Source: Planctomycetaceae bacterium (GTDB lineage Bacteria; Planctomycetota; Planctomycetia; Pirellulales; UBA1268). From it: 32,854 nt of DNA. Position numbers and translations under genes: made by a program. A model generated the notes under the pieces. It saw only the letters and a program-made list of their open reading frames with translations. It was not told the origin of the DNA and did no database searches. The stretch lies in assembly GCA_947453375.1 (NCBI GenBank), contig CANGGT010000022.1, positions 1 through 32,854 of the forward strand, given 5' to 3'. Positions 7,801-16,213 of this stretch are shown piece after piece. Position 1 is the first letter of the stretch; each line of letters begins with the position of its first letter.

Positions 7801-9003
7801 ATGTCCCGCCTCATGTCGCTTCTGATCGCGATCGCCCTCGTGGCCCCGAGCCTGCGGGTCCGGGCCGACGAATGGCTGGAGTTCCGCGGGGTCGGGGGGG
7901 CGAGCCGGGTGAAGGAAGGCTCGTTGCCGGTGGAACTGTCCGCCGCCGACGTCCGCTGGTCGGTCGATCTTCCCGGGCGTGGTCTCTCCGGCGTCCTCGT
8001 CGTCGGTGATCGGGCCTTCGTCACGACCAGCGAAGGGCCGACACAGGATCGGCTCCATCTGGTGTGCCTCTCGGCCTCGACCGGGAAGATCCTCTGGGAC
8101 CGGCAGGTGTGGGCAACCGGGCGGACGATGTGCCACCCCAAGACGAGCGTCGCCGCGCCGACCCCATGCAGCGACGGGAAGCGGGTCTACGCGATCTACT
8201 CCTCCAACGATCTCGTCTGCTTCGATCTCGACGGGAATCTCCAATGGCTCCGCGGAATCACCTACGACTACCCCAACGTCAGCAACAGCCTGGGGATGTC
8301 GAGCTCGCTCCTCGTCACGGAGAACACCGTGATCGTGCCGGTGGAAAACGACAGCGAGTCCTATTCCCTCGGGATCGATGCCGCGACCGGGGAGAACCGC
8401 TGGCGCCTCGATCGCCCCAAGGGGGCCAACTGGACCTCTCCGGTGATCCTCGAGCCCGGTCTCGTGGCCCTGCAGTCGAAGGCCGGCATCGATGCGATCC
8501 GCGCCGCCGACGGCTCGACCGCCTGGAGCTACACCGAGGGGGCCGACACGGTCTCCTCGAGCGCGCTTTCCGACGGCGTCCTCTACGTCCCGAGCAACGG
8601 CATCACCGCACTGACCCTCGACCCGGCTGATCCGTCAAAGCAGCCGACACAGGCCTGGCGCGAGAACACGCTCTCGCCGGCGACGGCCAGCTGCGTCGTG
8701 GCGGGCGACGCCCTCTACACGATCAACGGCGCCGGGGTGCTCACCGCCGGCGACCGCGAGACCGGCAAACGCCGCTGGCAACTGCGCCTCCAGGGGCCCT
8801 ACAGCGGCACGCCGGTGACCGACGGCAAGCACCTCTGGGCGGTGAACGAGGCGGGACTCGTGCAGGTCGTGGAACTCGGGGCGAAGGAGGGGAAGGTGGT
8901 GGCCACGCTCGATCTCGGCGACGAGATTCTCTGCAGCCCGGCCGCCGCCGACGGCGCCCTCTACGTTCGCAGCAACACGAAGCTCCACAAGATCGGGCGG
9001 TAG
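7801..9003 (+). CDS. Secreted PQQ-like (pyrrolo-quinoline quinone type) beta-propeller protein
   Basis: 400-residue exported protein with a signal peptide (MSRLMSLLIAIALVAPSLRVRA). The rest is repeated propeller blades of the form A-x-T-G-x-x-x-W: ASTGKILWDRQV, DLDGNLQWLR, DAATGENRWRLD, RAADGSTAWSY and DRETGKRRWQLRL, each followed by strands such as SDGKRVYAIYSS, SDGVLYVPSN, AGDALYTING and ADGALYVRSN. Such proteins are often mis-named outer membrane assembly factor BamB or PQQ dehydrogenase. No catalytic PQQ site is evident, so a binding or scaffolding role is more likely. It starts 50 bases after the lectin-like gene; GGAG at 7786-7789 precedes the ATG. An internal ATG at 7813 is a possible alternative start. 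Confidence 0.85.
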   Translation: MSRLMSLLIAIALVAPSLRVRADEWLEFRGVGGASRVKEGSLPVELSAADVRWSVDLPGRGLSGVLVVGDRAFVTTSEGPTQDRLHLVCLSASTGKILWDRQVWATGRTMCHPKTSVAAPTPCSDGKRVYAIYSSNDLVCFDLDGNLQWLRGITYDYPNVSNSLGMSSSLLVTENTVIVPVENDSESYSLGIDAATGENRWRLDRPKGANWTSPVILEPGLVALQSKAGIDAIRAADGSTAWSYTEGADTVSSSALSDGVLYVPSNGITALTLDPADPSKQPTQAWRENTLSPATASCVVAGDALYTINGAGVLTAGDRETGKRRWQLRLQGPYSGTPVTDGKHLWAVNEAGLVQVVELGAKEGKVVATLDLGDEILCSPAAADGALYVRSNTKLHKIGR

Positions 9004-9065
9004 GTCCACGAGCCCTCGTCGCCCGGGTGCCGGCCGCGGTGGCGGTGGCATCCGCCGAGACCGCC

Positions 9066-10421
9066 ATGCTTCCGTCGTACCTCAATCGCCGTGATGTCCT
9101 CGATCTGGCCCGCCTCGCCGCTCCGGTGGCGCTGTCGCGGATGAGCTTCATGCTCATGGGCCTGACCGACGCGGTCGTCCTCGCCCGCCACGCGCCGGGG
9201 CAGCTTCCCTTCGTCCTCAACGCCTTTCTCCCGGTGGGGGTGGCGATGGGTTTCGGGTTGGGGCTCGTCGTCGGCGTGCAGGTGATCACCGCCGAGCTGG
9301 CCGGAGCGGGGCGCGATCTCGAGACCGGCCGGATCGTCCGTCGCGGGCTCCTCGTAGCGCTCCTTTACGGGCTCGCCTCGGCGGCGGCCTGCGCCCTCGT
9401 GGCCGGGCCGCTCCTCCGCTGGCTCGGTTTCGACGAGCCTTTCACCGTCCCCACGGCCCACTGCACCCGGATCCTCGCCTACGGCCTCCCGGCCCACATG
9501 CTCTTCAGTGCCTCTGCCTGCTATCTCGAGGCCCTTCGTCGGCCGCTGGTGGTGACGGCGATCGGGGCCGTGGCCGTGATCGCGAATCTCGGCCTCGATC
9601 TCGCCTTGGTGCCGGAGTACGGCGCCGCGGGGGTGGCGTGGGCAACGACGCTCTCCCGCTACGGGATGGCGTTGGTGGCGCTGATCGTCGTGGCACGGAC
9701 GACCCCGGCACTCGTCTGGGGTGGGAATCCGAGTCCGGGGGAGTTTGCCCGTCAGAACGGCGTCGGTCTGGGAGCGGGGCTGGCGAATGTCGCGGAATGG
9801 GGAAGCTTCAATCTCACCCACGTGATCGCGACGCTCGTCAGCATCGATGCCGGGGCGCTGTGGGGGCTGACGGTGCAGATGATGGGCTCGGTGTTCATGA
9901 TCTACGTCGGCCTGGGGAGCGCCACGAGCGTCCGCGTCGCCGAGCGCTTCGGCCGGGGCGACCGCCAGGGAGTGGCCGACGCCTCGCGTCTGGGGCTCGT
10001 CGCCGCCGTGGTCGTCGGAGCCGTGATGGCGGCGATCGTCTGGGGCGCGCGGGGCTGGCTGGCTGTCATCGGCCTCAATGCCGAGGGGCAGCCGGATGGG
10101 GCGAGGCTCGCGCCGCTGCTCGCCCGCCTCCTCGCGGCGGGCGCCCTGGTCACGCTCTTCGACGGCCTGCAGGGAGTGGCCTCGATGGCGCTGCGTGCCC
10201 GGGAGGTGATCTGGCCGCCGACGGCGATCCATGTCGCGTCGTACGCGATCGTGATGGTGCCGTTGTGCTGGTGGCTCGCGCTCGGAGAGGGGCCGGGGCG
10301 AGGGCAGGGCGTGTGGGGCGTGCTCATCGGCGTCGCCGTGGCCTCGATCCTCGCCGGTGTCCTTCAGGCCGTTTTGCTCGAGTGGATGGCCCGCCGCGGC
10401 GACGTCGCCGACCGGTCTTGA
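9066..10421 (+). CDS. MATE family multidrug/organic cation efflux transporter
   Basis: Inner-membrane cation-coupled antiporter of the multidrug and toxic compound extrusion family. It has 451 residues and about 12 hydrophobic helices in two similar halves. Typical features are RLAAPVALSRMSFMLMGLTDAVVLARHA at the first helix pair (split here as RLAAPVALSRMS and LMGLTDAVVL), NLGLDLALVPEYGAAGVAWAT closing the first half (NLGLDLALVP and GAAGVAWAT), and the second-half equivalent GLGSATSVRVAERFGRGD (GLGSATSVRVAERFG). Substrate cannot be inferred. I chose the ATG at 9066; the frame is open to a GTG at 9027, but neither has a clear Shine-Dalgarno. It lies 62 bases after the propeller gene and converges on the next gene with a 7-base gap. 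Confidence 0.9.
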   Translation: MLPSYLNRRDVLDLARLAAPVALSRMSFMLMGLTDAVVLARHAPGQLPFVLNAFLPVGVAMGFGLGLVVGVQVITAELAGAGRDLETGRIVRRGLLVALLYGLASAAACALVAGPLLRWLGFDEPFTVPTAHCTRILAYGLPAHMLFSASACYLEALRRPLVVTAIGAVAVIANLGLDLALVPEYGAAGVAWATTLSRYGMALVALIVVARTTPALVWGGNPSPGEFARQNGVGLGAGLANVAEWGSFNLTHVIATLVSIDAGALWGLTVQMMGSVFMIYVGLGSATSVRVAERFGRGDRQGVADASRLGLVAAVVVGAVMAAIVWGARGWLAVIGLNAEGQPDGARLAPLLARLLAAGALVTLFDGLQGVASMALRAREVIWPPTAIHVASYAIVMVPLCWWLALGEGPGRGQGVWGVLIGVAVASILAGVLQAVLLEWMARRGDVADRS

Positions 10422-10428
10422 GCGGACG

Positions 10429-11091
10429 TCACTCGGTCGGCTTCCAGCCGCGGAGGCGGCAGTGGAGCTGGGCGATCTTCCCCATGAAATGATCCATCCG
10501 GTATTTCCCGGCCGCGAGCGTCATCTGCTTCTCCGCCTCGGCGGCATCTCCCTCGGCCTCGGCGAGGAGCCCGAGGTAGAGGTGGCCGTAGCACGCTTGG
10601 TTGCGGCGGGCCGACTCAGGGCCGGCCTCGGCGGCGGCGAGAACCTTCTCGACGCTCCCCTGACCCCGGTAGAGATCGAGGACCTCCTTCATCGGCACGC
10701 GGGCGTCGTTGCCGACCGGGAGGAGCTGCTTCCGCGCCGTGTCGACGTCTTTGTCGCGCGCGAGACACGCGAAGTGCCAGGTGACGTTCTCGACGTCGGC
10801 CGGATTGACCTCCTTGTGGCGCTCGAACTGGGCCACGCCATCGGCGAACCGGTCGGCGTAGTAAAGGGCCAATCCCCGCTGCCACAGCTCCGGCTCGATC
10901 TCCGGGCGGAGCTTGACGAGCGCATCGAAGGCCTCGGCCGATTCCTTCGGCTTCCCGGCGAAGAGGAGATTGACGCCGTCGTTGAAGAGCTTGTTGGCAT
11001 CTGGGGCCTGGGCGCAGGTGGGCCTGGCGGCAAAGGCGAGGACGAGGCCGGCGAGAAGGCTGCGGCGGTCGAGACGGATGGAAGAACGCAT
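10429..11091 (-). CDS. Secreted TPR-like hypothetical protein
   Basis: 220-residue protein without a recognised specific function. The N-terminus is a signal peptide with paired arginines (RLDRRSLLAGLVLAFAARPTCA), so Tat or Sec export is likely. Helical pairs after it look like tetratricopeptide repeats: NKLFNDGVNLLFAGKPKESA, AEAFDALVKLRPEIEPELWQ and GLALYYADRFADGVAQFER. YGHLYLGLLAEAEGDAAEAE follows near the end. TPR proteins usually mediate protein-protein contacts. The ATG is the one directly before the signal sequence; the frame stays open further upstream without a signal. It converges with the MATE gene, with only 7 bases between the stop codons. Confidence 0.75.
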   Translation of the reverse strand: MRSSIRLDRRSLLAGLVLAFAARPTCAQAPDANKLFNDGVNLLFAGKPKESAEAFDALVKLRPEIEPELWQRGLALYYADRFADGVAQFERHKEVNPADVENVTWHFACLARDKDVDTARKQLLPVGNDARVPMKEVLDLYRGQGSVEKVLAAAEAGPESARRNQACYGHLYLGLLAEAEGDAAEAEKQMTLAAGKYRMDHFMGKIAQLHCRLRGWKPTE

Positions 11092-11180
11092 GCGTGTCGC
11101 GGAGGCATCGCTCCGCGGCTCCTCTGGGTTTATGGGCCGGCCCCGCTGCGGACCCTTTGCGACTCGCCGAACGGCGGCCC

Positions 11181-11477
11181 TCAGTGTCCGGGCTCGAGGG
11201 GCGTCTGTCGAGGCCGCGGCGGATGGACGAGGAGCACCAGAATCGCCGCGGCGAGCGCTGAGAGCCCCAAGCCGACCCCGAACCAGACCGCCGGAATGAG
11301 ACACGCCGGCGTGCGGAGATCCACTGCCCGGAGGAGGGGGCACTCTCGCAGACGATCGAGGAACTGCCACTCGCGAACGAGCCGACGCCATCGAAGGCCG
11401 CCGGGGCGTTTCCGGTGACGGGGCAGGGACTGCAGTTCATCCCGACGGCTCGCTGACGGCGACCCATCAGAATCCGG
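11181..11477 (-). CDS. Possible small membrane-protein frame without a standard start (or gene remnant)
   Basis: A 98-codon open frame on the minus strand, bounded by TAG at 11478-11480 and ending TGA at 11181. It reads sensibly: basic DELQSLPRHRKRPGG, then REWQFLDRLRECPLLRAVDL, then one strong hydrophobic helix (AVWFGVGLGLSALAAAILVL) and a short basic tail. Most third positions are G or C. There is no ATG or TTG; the only GTG in frame (11324) would give 47 residues starting just before the helix. It may be a real small membrane protein with a rare start, or the decayed end of a longer gene. It lies upstream of, and in the same direction as, the TPR-like gene. No similarity recognised. Confidence 0.3.
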   Translation of the reverse strand, partial: PDSDGSPSASRRDELQSLPRHRKRPGGLRWRRLVREWQFLDRLRECPLLRAVDLRTPACLIPAVWFGVGLGLSALAAAILVLLVHPPRPRQTPLEPGH

Positions 11478-11502
11478 CTACCCCGGCGGCGCAGGGATCA
11501 GC

Positions 11503-11508
11503 TATACC
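11503..11508 (+). promoter_or_regulatory. Possible -10 box before the VPEIDP-protein gene
   Basis: TATACC lies 70 bases upstream of the ATG at 11578 in the otherwise GC-rich gap between 11092 and 11577. No convincing -35 partner is seen. Apart from this and the small minus-strand frame, I see nothing in that gap. Confidence 0.2.
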
Positions 11509-11577
11509 GAAGAGACAACCTTTGAGGCGTGCCGATCGCGGCAGTCCGGCCATGTCGATTCCCTGGAGCTGAAATCC

Positions 11578-13155
11578 ATGCCCATCGCCCGCCGTTCTCT
11601 GCGTTGCGGCGCCCCCGCTGTCGCGCTGGCCCTCCTTGCCGCGGCCGGGCCGATGGCAGGAGCCTCGCGGGCCGACACGTTCTCCGTCACTGAGACTTCG
11701 TGGGGATCGGCGACGACCGCCGGCACGCTCGCTTGGGCGATCGATCAGGCCAACGCGTCGTCCGCCACCGGCAACCTGATCTCGATCGCCCCGAATCTCC
11801 TCATCGACGTCGATGGGGCAACCGCGATCGATGCCGCCCTCAATCTCGCCCAGTTCAACCGCTCGGTGACGATTCAGGGGAATGGTGCCACGCTCGTCGG
11901 CAATCCGACGTTCGTCACCAGCGGCGGCCAGACGGTCACGAAATACAACCCCGACGCATTCGTCGCCGGCGACACCCCGGTGACCCCGTCGTTTTCATTT
12001 GCGAAAATCGGCACGTTCGGCCTGGACAACAGCGCCATCACCGTGGCGATCGCCGGCCTCAATGCCGATGGTCTCGACCGCTTCGCCCTCGTCGAAGCCG
12101 GTGCCCGGCTCGACGTCACGACCGCAGGCATCGTGAACTCGGTCAACTTCGATTTCAGTGGCAGGAACATCACGCCCGGATTCGAGGCCCTCGCCGGCGC
12201 CACGCTCAACCTCGATCGGGTCGTGATCGACAAGGCCCATGGGCTCGCGTCGCTTCCCGGCGGCCTCGTGGCCGGGAGCGACGCCACGATCAACCTCTCG
12301 TCGAGCACGATCCGGGATTCAAACAGCGGCCCCGCCCTCGCTCTCGCCGGCGGCACCGCGAATGTGGTGAGTTCAGTGCTCGACGGCTCTGGCGGCGTGA
12401 CGGTGGTCGGCGGCGATTCGGTCGCGACCGGAACGGTGAACTTCGTCAACAGCGTCGCCTACCTGGCCGGTCCCCTCAGTGGTGGCAGCAATGACAGCTT
12501 CGACGACAATCGGTTCCTCGCCGGGGCCGGCGGCACGATCAACGCCACCGCCAGCACGATCATCGCCGACCTCGTGTCGCTCTCCGGATCAAATGCCGCC
12601 GCCGACGGCGTGCCGCTCGATGCCGCAGGGGGGACGATCGCGCTGCGTTCGGCGGCCGTGATGGTGACCACCTACGACGCGGATGGTTTGTCGGGTCAGA
12701 TCGGCTACCAGACGAGCGCGGGCGGCGCTCTCACGGCCGATGCCTATTCATGGGTCCGCCCGACGCTCGCCCAGACAGCGATCCTGCTGCCGAGCCTGTT
12801 CAGCCAGCCCTCGCTCATCACCGGAGAGCCGGGGCTTCCGGTCGACACGATCTCGGTGAGCCCGCTCATCGAAGAGACGTTTCCGTTTCCGCTGGCGAGC
12901 TGGCCGCTGGCGAACGGCGTCTTGATCGGCGTCGTGCCCGATGCCGACGGCGCGAACGTCCTTCTCAATCCGATTGACGGCAGCGTCATCACGCTCGACG
13001 TCTTCGGTCAGGCTCGCACGACCGGCGGCCTGCGGAACGTCGGGGCGGTGGAAAGCGCCGTCCCTGAGATCGACCCTACATCGCTCGGCGGCGGGCTGTC
13101 GCTCCTCTTTGGGGCGGTTGCCTGCCTGGAAAACCGCCGCCGCCTGCGGCGGTAG
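11578..13155 (+). CDS. Secreted beta-helix-like protein with VPEIDP C-terminal sorting signal
   Basis: 525-residue predicted surface or extracellular protein. A signal peptide covers about residues 1-32 (ALALLAAAGPMAGASRA then DTFSV). The body is Gly/Ala/Ser/Asn-rich with alternating short strands (TVTIQGNGATLVGNP-like; GATLNLDRVVIDKAHGLA; GGTANVVSSVLDGSGGV), as in parallel beta-helix or pectate-lyase-like proteins (choice-of-anchor style). The C-terminus has VPEIDP, then a short hydrophobic stretch (LGGGLSLLFGAVACL) and a basic tail ENRRRLRR. This is the tripartite form of PEP-CTERM-type sorting signals, processed by an exosortase-like enzyme (not in this window). GGAG at 11565-11568 lies 9 bases before the ATG. 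Function of the body is unknown. Confidence 0.8.
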   Translation: MPIARRSLRCGAPAVALALLAAAGPMAGASRADTFSVTETSWGSATTAGTLAWAIDQANASSATGNLISIAPNLLIDVDGATAIDAALNLAQFNRSVTIQGNGATLVGNPTFVTSGGQTVTKYNPDAFVAGDTPVTPSFSFAKIGTFGLDNSAITVAIAGLNADGLDRFALVEAGARLDVTTAGIVNSVNFDFSGRNITPGFEALAGATLNLDRVVIDKAHGLASLPGGLVAGSDATINLSSSTIRDSNSGPALALAGGTANVVSSVLDGSGGVTVVGGDSVATGTVNFVNSVAYLAGPLSGGSNDSFDDNRFLAGAGGTINATASTIIADLVSLSGSNAAADGVPLDAAGGTIALRSAAVMVTTYDADGLSGQIGYQTSAGGALTADAYSWVRPTLAQTAILLPSLFSQPSLITGEPGLPVDTISVSPLIEETFPFPLASWPLANGVLIGVVPDADGANVLLNPIDGSVITLDVFGQARTTGGLRNVGAVESAVPEIDPTSLGGGLSLLFGAVACLENRRRLRR

Positions 13156-13183
13156 GCTCCCCTCACGGGGCTCTGTCGGAAAG

Positions 13184-13232
13184 TGTCGAGTTTGCTCGAC
13201 AGTGAGGTGGGTGTCGAGTTAACTCGACACCC
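13184..13232. repeat. Two copies of a TGTCGAG/CTCGACA inverted repeat in a convergent gap
   Basis: Copy 1: TGTCGAG (13184-13190), TTTG, CTCGACA (13195-13201). Copy 2 is a perfect 24-base palindrome at 13209-13232 with half GGGTGTCGAGTT. The shared core starts 28 bases apart. The position between two convergent genes (11578-13155 plus, 13347-14303 minus) suits bidirectional termination, but no T tract follows. A protein-binding site or a dispersed genomic repeat is equally possible. Confidence 0.6.
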
Positions 13233-13346
13233 AGGTGGGAGCCGATTCCTTCGCCTCCGCGCGGACTGGAGCCGTCCGAAGAGACCGCGACGGTTCCTTG
13301 GTCAGGCCATGCCACTGCCCACCACCGCGGGAACCGTGAGACCCGC

Positions 13347-14303
13347 TCATTCCGCCCCGTTCCACCCCCGCCACAGCCACTCGAGGCTCTCCGGGAGGAT
13401 CGCGCCGCCGTGCTTGCCGTTGTGGCCACCGACGCCGCCGACGAGCTTGTGGTCGTAGCCGGCGAAGGCGAGGGCCTTCTCCATTTGGAGATTCGAGAGC
13501 CACCAGTGGCCGTGCCAGTTGTCGAGGTCGTGCTCGCCAGCCTGGAGAAAGACCCGGATCGGCTTCGGGCTGTCCTTCGTCCGGCGCACGAGCGACGGAT
13601 AGTGATCGCCACCGCGGATGTCGGCGAAGCTGCCGACGTGGGAGAGCACCTTGCGAAACAGATCGGGCCGCTCGAAGGCGACGGTGAAGGCACAGATCCC
13701 CCCCGACGAGATCCCGCAGATGGCCCGCATCGCCGGATCGGTCGTGAGCCGCAGGCCCGCGGCCTTCAGGCGCTCGTCGGACTCGGCCAGAGGAAGGATC
13801 GATTCCTCGAGAAACCGGGCGTACTCGGGCGACAGCGTGTCGTATTCGAAGCTCCGGTTGTTGGCGGCCGGGTTCCAGCCCGGCTTCTCGCCCGGCACGT
13901 CGGCCCCCTCGTGGCCAGGGTCGACGAAGATCGCCGCCAGCGGAGGGATCTTCCCGGCGTGGACGAGATTGTCGAGGACGATCGGCGCCCGGAACTGCCC
14001 CTCCTCGTCGACGTAGGCGTGGCCATCCTGGAAGACCATCACCGCCAGCCCCTCGTCGCCGACTTTTCTCAGAATCGACTCGGCCGGGAGGTGGATCCAG
14101 ACGCGGCGGAACGTGCCCGGGAAGACGCCGCTGCTCTTGTGGACGAGCATCCGCGTCGACCCCGGCTCGACGCCGGGGCCGCGGGCCGTGCTCGTGGTGG
14201 AGAGGACGTAGTCCTTGTCCCAGTCGGGGTCCTGCCAAGCGTGGGCCGGAGTGGCGAGGAGGGCCACGAGCACGAGAAGCACGATCGTGAACGCGGCACG
14301 CAT
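13347..14303 (-). CDS. Secreted esterase of the enterochelin-esterase/esterase D type (alpha/beta hydrolase)
   Basis: 318-residue predicted exported serine hydrolase. The signal peptide is MRAAFTIVLLVLVALLATP ending at AHA (about residue 22). The domain begins with strands that include RRVWIHLPAES and VMVFQDGHAYVDEEG, as in Fes/esterase D proteins. The nucleophile elbow is GISSGG with Ser199. PIRVFLQAGEHDLDNWHGHW holds the likely acidic residue, and GGHNGKHGG (about residue 295) the likely catalytic His. Substrate could be a carbohydrate ester or siderophore ester; the sequence does not decide. The start is the ATG before the signal peptide; upstream frame is open but has no signal. It lies 70 bases downstream of lepA on the same strand. 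Confidence 0.85.
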   Translation of the reverse strand: MRAAFTIVLLVLVALLATPAHAWQDPDWDKDYVLSTTSTARGPGVEPGSTRMLVHKSSGVFPGTFRRVWIHLPAESILRKVGDEGLAVMVFQDGHAYVDEEGQFRAPIVLDNLVHAGKIPPLAAIFVDPGHEGADVPGEKPGWNPAANNRSFEYDTLSPEYARFLEESILPLAESDERLKAAGLRLTTDPAMRAICGISSGGICAFTVAFERPDLFRKVLSHVGSFADIRGGDHYPSLVRRTKDSPKPIRVFLQAGEHDLDNWHGHWWLSNLQMEKALAFAGYDHKLVGGVGGHNGKHGGAILPESLEWLWRGWNGAE

Positions 14304-14373
14304 GGGAATCCTCCGAACAGGGAAAGGGAGACGGGAGCGGGGAACGCGACGAGGCGCCGTCAGCCGGCCGTTC

Positions 14374-16188
14374 CTACTGCTGACGATCGGCACCGGTGTC
14401 GAGGACCGCCATGAAGGCCTTCTGGGGAATGTCGACCGAGCCGACGCTCTTCATCCGCTTCTTCCCCTCCTTCTGCTTCGCCCACAGCTTCTTCTTGCGG
14501 GAGATGTCGCCGCCGTAGCACTTCGCCGTGACGTTCTTCCGCATCGCGGAGATCGTCTCGCGGGCGATCACCTTCGTGCCGATGGCGGCCTGGAGCGCCA
14601 CCTCGAACATGTGCCGGTCGATCTCGCCGCGGAGCTTCTTGACGATCGCCCGGCCGCGGCGGTCGGCATCGCGCCGGTCGCAGATGATCGACAGGGCGTC
14701 GACCTTCTTGCCACCGACGAGGATGTCGAGGCGGACGAGGTCGGCCGGGAAGTAGCCGATGAGCTCGTAGTCCATCGTGCCGTAGCCGCGCGTCACGCTC
14801 TTGAGCTTGTCGTGGAGATCGTAGATCACCTCCGCGAGCGGCAGGTCGAACGTCAGCATCGCGCGGGTCGGCGAGAGGTATTCGGTCTTGAGGTAGGTGC
14901 CGCGGCGGTCGGTGCAAAGCTGCATGATCGGGCCGATGTGCTCGACCGGGGTGAGGAAGTTCGTCCGCACGATCGGTTGGCGGAATTCCTCGATCTGCCC
15001 CGACTCGGGGACATCCTGCGGATTGGTGATCTCGATCGTCGTGCCGTCGGACTTGAGGATCTGGTAGGTGACGTTCGGCGCCGTCTGGACGAGGTCGAGA
15101 TCGTCCTCCTTCTCGAGCCGCTGCTGGATGATCTCCATGTGGAGGAGGCCGAGGAACCCACAGCGGAATCCGAAGCCGAGTGCCTCGCTCGACTCCGGGG
15201 AAAACTCGAACGACGGATCGTTGATCACCAGCTTTTCGAGGGAGTCGCGAAGCTCCTCGAAGTTCTCCCCCTCGGAGGGATAGAGGCCGCAGTAGACCAT
15301 CCGCTGCGGCGGCTTGTAGCCCGGCATCGCCTTGGCGCCGTCGTCGCCCGGGATCGTCACCGTGTCGCCGATGTGGACCTGCTTGACGTCCTTGATGTTG
15401 CAGACGAGGTAGCCCACCTGACCGGCGGCGAGCTCGTCGCAGGCGCGGCGCTGCGGCACGAATTGACCGAGCTCGAGCACCTCGTGGGTCGAGGCGGTCT
15501 CGAGGAAGCGGATCTTTTGGCCCTTCTTGATCGTGCCGTCGATGATCCGGACGTAGGTGATCGCACCGCGGTAGCTGTCGTAGTGGCTGTCGAAGATCAT
15601 CGCCTTGAGCGTCGCCTGCGGATCCCCTGCCGGCGGCGGGATCCGCTCGACGATCGCTCCGAGCAATTCATCGATGCCGATGCCTGCCTTGGCGCTCGCC
15701 TTGATGACCTCCGTCGGGTCGATCGCCAGGCTCTGCTCCATCTCGGCCAGGACCTCGTCGACGCGCGCGTGGACGAGATCGACCTTGTTGATCACCGGCA
15801 CGATCGCCAGATTTTGATTGATCGCGGCGTAGGCGTTGGCCACCGTCTGCGCTTCCACCCCCTGGAAGGCGTCGACGAGGAGCACCGCCCCCTCGCAGCA
15901 GGCCAGGCTCCGCGAGACCTCGTAGTGGAAGTCGACGTGGCCGGGGGTATCGATGAGGTTGAGCTCGTAAAGCTCTCCCTTGTGACGGTATTCCATCCGC
16001 ACGGCGCGGGCCTTGATCGTGATCCCTCGCTGCCGCTCGAGCTCCATGTCGTCGAGCATCTGCTCCTTGAGTTGCCGCTTCTCGACCGTTCCGGTCCATT
16101 CGAGGAGCCGGTCGGCGAGCGTGCTCTTGCCGTGGTCGATGTGGGCGATGATCGAAAAGTTGCGGATGTGCTTGCAGTCGATAGGCAT
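14374..16188 (-). CDS. lepA: Elongation factor 4 (LepA), ribosomal back-translocase GTPase
   Basis: Cytosolic translational GTPase that acts on stalled or mis-translocated ribosomes. 604 residues, against about 599 in E. coli. G1 is AHIDHGKST at residues 15-23, G2 region RGITIKA, G3 DTPGHVDFHYEVSRSL and G4 NKVDL. The LepA-specific C-terminal part shows VYCGLYPSEGENFEELRDSL, GFRCGFLGLLHMEI, LSPTRAMLTFDLPLAEV and the end motif AKCYGGDISRKKKLWAKQKEGKK (AKCYGGDISRKKKLW), which is diagnostic for LepA over EF-G. The ATG at 16188 starts PIDCKHIRNFSIIAHIDHGK, the normal LepA N-terminus. The frame extends upstream into the ROK gene, but that is shadow. It lies 25 bases after the ROK stop codon, so it is likely co-transcribed. 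Confidence 0.97.
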   Translation of the reverse strand: MPIDCKHIRNFSIIAHIDHGKSTLADRLLEWTGTVEKRQLKEQMLDDMELERQRGITIKARAVRMEYRHKGELYELNLIDTPGHVDFHYEVSRSLACCEGAVLLVDAFQGVEAQTVANAYAAINQNLAIVPVINKVDLVHARVDEVLAEMEQSLAIDPTEVIKASAKAGIGIDELLGAIVERIPPPAGDPQATLKAMIFDSHYDSYRGAITYVRIIDGTIKKGQKIRFLETASTHEVLELGQFVPQRRACDELAAGQVGYLVCNIKDVKQVHIGDTVTIPGDDGAKAMPGYKPPQRMVYCGLYPSEGENFEELRDSLEKLVINDPSFEFSPESSEALGFGFRCGFLGLLHMEIIQQRLEKEDDLDLVQTAPNVTYQILKSDGTTIEITNPQDVPESGQIEEFRQPIVRTNFLTPVEHIGPIMQLCTDRRGTYLKTEYLSPTRAMLTFDLPLAEVIYDLHDKLKSVTRGYGTMDYELIGYFPADLVRLDILVGGKKVDALSIICDRRDADRRGRAIVKKLRGEIDRHMFEVALQAAIGTKVIARETISAMRKNVTAKCYGGDISRKKKLWAKQKEGKKRMKSVGSVDIPQKAFMAVLDTGADRQQ

Positions 16189-16213
16189 GGGGAAATTGTA
16201 GCCGGGGGGATCG

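Noticed and set aside
7801-9003. Naming the propeller protein BamB or a PQQ alcohol dehydrogenase
   Set aside because: Only the propeller repeat is shared; there is no lipobox for BamB and no cofactor-binding disulfide or catalytic Asp region for a dehydrogenase.
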